DNA of 10,893 bases from an uncultured Bacilli bacterium (GTDB lineage: Bacteria > Bacillota_I > Bacilli_A > RF39 > UBA660). The DNA lies in contig CANQWJ010000030.1 of the NCBI GenBank assembly GCA_947627525.1, forward strand, positions 1 to 10,893, in the 5' to 3' direction. A program made the translations under genes and the position numbers. Below, one piece after another: positions 8,773 to 10,893 of this stretch; the first letter of the stretch is position 1; each line of letters opens with the position of its first letter. The notes beneath the pieces were generated by a model. That model saw nothing but the letters and a program-made list of their open reading frames with translations, was not told the origin of the DNA and did not search any database.

Positions 8773-8777
8773 CATTT

Positions 8778-10893
8778 TTATTTTTTATTTTGTTCTTCTA
8801 TATCAATAATTTCTTGGTATAGTTCTTGGTCATTAACTAAATTGATATTGTCTAAGACTTTTTTTAATAACGTATCAATTGACTTATCAAAATTATTGTC
8901 ATTTAGCATTTTTAAGGCCTTTATTAAATATACGCAATCTCTAATAGTACTTCCATCTTGAATCTTTTCTATTTTTTCAGTAATTTTCTCATTAGAAACT
9001 AAACTTTTATCCATGTTTCCCTTTATGAAGTTAACATATGCAAGAACACCACTATGTCTATCAGTACCAAAAAATATTTCATCAAGACCACTGACAAATT
9101 CAATAAGTTCTTCATAGTTCTTAATACTTAAATTCAATCTTATTATTTCATCAAATATATCATTTATCTTATTAATATCTGTAAATTCAATTTGCATATA
9201 TGCTATTAATAATTGTTCATTTAAATCAAGTTGCTGTTCAATATTATCAGTATATTTCAAAAGATTCCTAATAAGATTATCAAAGAGAGCAAGATTGTTT
9301 TCGTTAACATCATCTTCTTCAATAACTATATCATTTGTACAAATATCTACCATTTTATTTATAATTTCTTCATTAATATTTCTATTTAAAAAATTAGAAA
9401 TTATTGATAATTGTTCTAAATTCTTTTCTTTTTTACCATATTTATCACACAAATTTAGTAGTAATTTGTTTTCTTCTTCAAGGTTATAAATACTATAAAT
9501 TTGTATTAGTGATAATTCTACGGTTGAATCATCTAAATCGCAATTATTATTTATATAATCAAGTACATATTTAGAATACTCTTTACCTTCATTGCAATCT
9601 ATTAAATTAATTATTACGGCTTTATTTACCATATATGATAAATAACCATTATCTTCTTGTTCTTTTTCTTGTTTTTGATAAAAAGCATCACCCTTTTTTA
9701 TCCAATATAATGCTTTATCGTTATCATTGTTTAAGATAGAACAACAAGCTAAAGCTAAACATCCTAATCCATAAGGTACATCATCACTTAATTCATCATT
9801 AAATAGACTTTCTAACTCTTGAGCATATTCTTTTTGTCTTTCTGACAATGTTTCATTATTCAATTTTGTTAATAAAATTTCTGTCAACATAAGAAAACGC
9901 ATATTTTTATCCATTTCACTATCAGCTTGATCATAATATTTTATTGCTGTTTCATAATCATTTTTAGCAAAATATAAATTAGCAAGCGTTAATAATAAAG
10001 ATTGAGCGTTTTCATGATCACTTGGCACCTTTATCATATTTACAAAATTAATAAATTCATTAACTTTATTTATATTTACTATTCCTTTCATGCCTCTAAG
10101 ATAACTACTAATATTTAACATATTATCATAATCAACGATTCTTTCATTAATAAGTTTATCTATTGTTTCATAGCACTTTTCAATACTATTTTTGAAATCT
10201 GAATGATAAAGATAATATCCTGCATATTGTAATTCTAAACAATAAAGGTATTCACATTTAGGAAAGTTTTCTATTATATAGGAATAAGTCCTATCCAATA
10301 TTTCTTTTTTCTTTTTGTCTAAAGAATAATCTATACTATATAAAACATCATCTAAATTAACAACTTGTTGATTTAAATTTTCAGAGTTAGTGTACTCTAA
10401 AAAAACATTTGTATAACTATCTAAACAATTGACATAATTATCATCTAAAACATCATGATCAACTATATAATTTAAATAATACATATTCATATTTTCTAAA
10501 GTCTTATTGGCAAGCATTATTGGACATTTCTTTTTAAAAATATCTCTGACTGTTTGATGCATATAATACTTATCATTTTCACGAATAATATAAGATAAGT
10601 TTTTTATTTTTTCATATAAACTTACTGAAAAAGATGGTAGTATCTTTGGTCCAATATCAAAAATTAAATCATCATTCCAATTACCAATTATACTTAACAT
10701 ATAAGTTATTTCACTACTTTGGTTATCCATGTAGCGAATTAGTCTTTCAACAAGAATATCAACATCATTACCGAACTTATCAATAGATATTTCTTCACCA
10801 TTATTTTTTAAATACTCATAAGTACTGACACAGATATCTAGATATACTGGCGTTCCATTAGTAAGATTATATATATCATTACGAAGACTTTCT
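8778..10893 (-). CDS. Partial STAND-type NTPase-like protein: winged helix plus TPR-like array
   Basis: The reading frame is open through the right window edge (codons from 10892), so the 5' part is missing. The first in-window ATG, at 10730, is internal, with no stop before it and no clear ribosome binding site. Of the 704 visible residues, LTNGTPVYLDI (10-20) resembles the GLPL-like motif that ends the NTPase core of STAND proteins. Residues of about 60-124 look like a winged helix ending in YMHQTVRDIF, close to the MHD-type motif of that superfamily. The rest is helical; TPR-like units include ANLYFAKNDYETAIKYYDQA (304-323), LQYAGYYLYHSDFKNSIEKC (221-240) and ALACCSILNNDNDKALYWIK (380-399). 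The Walker boxes would lie outside the window. STAND proteins serve as signal sensors, transcription regulators or antiphage (Avs-type) effectors; which applies is unknown. It is the only accessory-looking gene here. Confidence 0.65.
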   Translation of the reverse strand, partial: ESLRNDIYNLTNGTPVYLDICVSTYEYLKNNGEEISIDKFGNDVDILVERLIRYMDNQSSEITYMLSIIGNWNDDLIFDIGPKILPSFSVSLYEKIKNLSYIIRENDKYYMHQTVRDIFKKKCPIMLANKTLENMNMYYLNYIVDHDVLDDNYVNCLDSYTNVFLEYTNSENLNQQVVNLDDVLYSIDYSLDKKKKEILDRTYSYIIENFPKCEYLYCLELQYAGYYLYHSDFKNSIEKCYETIDKLINERIVDYDNMLNISSYLRGMKGIVNINKVNEFINFVNMIKVPSDHENAQSLLLTLANLYFAKNDYETAIKYYDQADSEMDKNMRFLMLTEILLTKLNNETLSERQKEYAQELESLFNDELSDDVPYGLGCLALACCSILNNDNDKALYWIKKGDAFYQKQEKEQEDNGYLSYMVNKAVIINLIDCNEGKEYSKYVLDYINNNCDLDDSTVELSLIQIYSIYNLEEENKLLLNLCDKYGKKEKNLEQLSIISNFLNRNINEEIINKMVDICTNDIVIEEDDVNENNLALFDNLIRNLLKYTDNIEQQLDLNEQLLIAYMQIEFTDINKINDIFDEIIRLNLSIKNYEELIEFVSGLDEIFFGTDRHSGVLAYVNFIKGNMDKSLVSNEKITEKIEKIQDGSTIRDCVYLIKALKMLNDNNFDKSIDTLLKKVLDNINLVNDQELYQEIIDIEEQNKK

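Noticed and set aside
9295..9489. Plus-strand frame inside the STAND-like gene
   Set aside because: Ser/Phe/Ile-rich product of reverse-reading an AT-rich gene; no start signals.

Overview
The window is a compact, AT-rich stretch in which every supported gene lies on the minus strand. Gene content and order match the low-GC Gram-positive (Bacillota/Bacilli) core: rpsF-ssb-rpsR, then divIC-tilS-ftsH, then dus and lysS. Trp is encoded by TGG and full-length proteins end at TAA (9 of 11) or TAG (2 of 11). No gene ends at TGA, but nothing suggests the mycoplasma code. The small intergenic gaps, low GC and loss of the hpt and hslO genes usually found in the Bacillus version of this block suggest a reduced-genome, uncultured gut-type Bacilli lineage (RF39- or Erysipelotrichales-like). 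That placement is inference.

Read in the direction of transcription (high to low coordinates), the window starts inside a large gene at its right edge (8778 to beyond 10893). The visible 704 residues look like the C-terminal part of a STAND-type NTPase: a GLPL-like motif, a winged helix ending in a YMHQ motif, and a long TPR-like helical array. This is the only accessory-looking gene. Five bases after its stop codon comes a well-formed sigma-A promoter for rpsF-ssb-rpsR (S6, single-strand DNA-binding protein, S18). The rpsF leader can fold so that a CTCCTT element sequesters the Shine-Dalgarno. The operon ends in a hairpin terminator at about 7626-7659.

The second unit (7511 to 3843) has an extended -10 promoter overlapping a palindrome. 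It encodes a DivIC/FtsB-like division protein, tRNA-Ile lysidine synthetase TilS and the membrane protease FtsH. It ends at a strong terminator whose loop contains the ftsH stop codon. The third unit is a single small lipoprotein with its own candidate promoter and terminator. The fourth unit (3247 to 79) has a near-consensus promoter giving a very short leader. It encodes a tRNA-dihydrouridine synthase, an RDD membrane protein and lysyl-tRNA synthetase, linked by two one-base TAATG stop/start overlaps.

Most of the window is translation (S6, S18, TilS, Dus, LysRS), DNA maintenance (SSB), cell division (DivIC) and membrane proteostasis (FtsH). Points worth a second look are the STAND-like protein, a Rho-N/SAP-like helical module at the FtsH C-terminus, an altered PP-loop (SYGPDS) in TilS and the possible regulatory fold in the rpsF leader. 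No mobile element, CRISPR array, tRNA or rRNA was seen, and no gene-free stretch exceeds about 110 bases.
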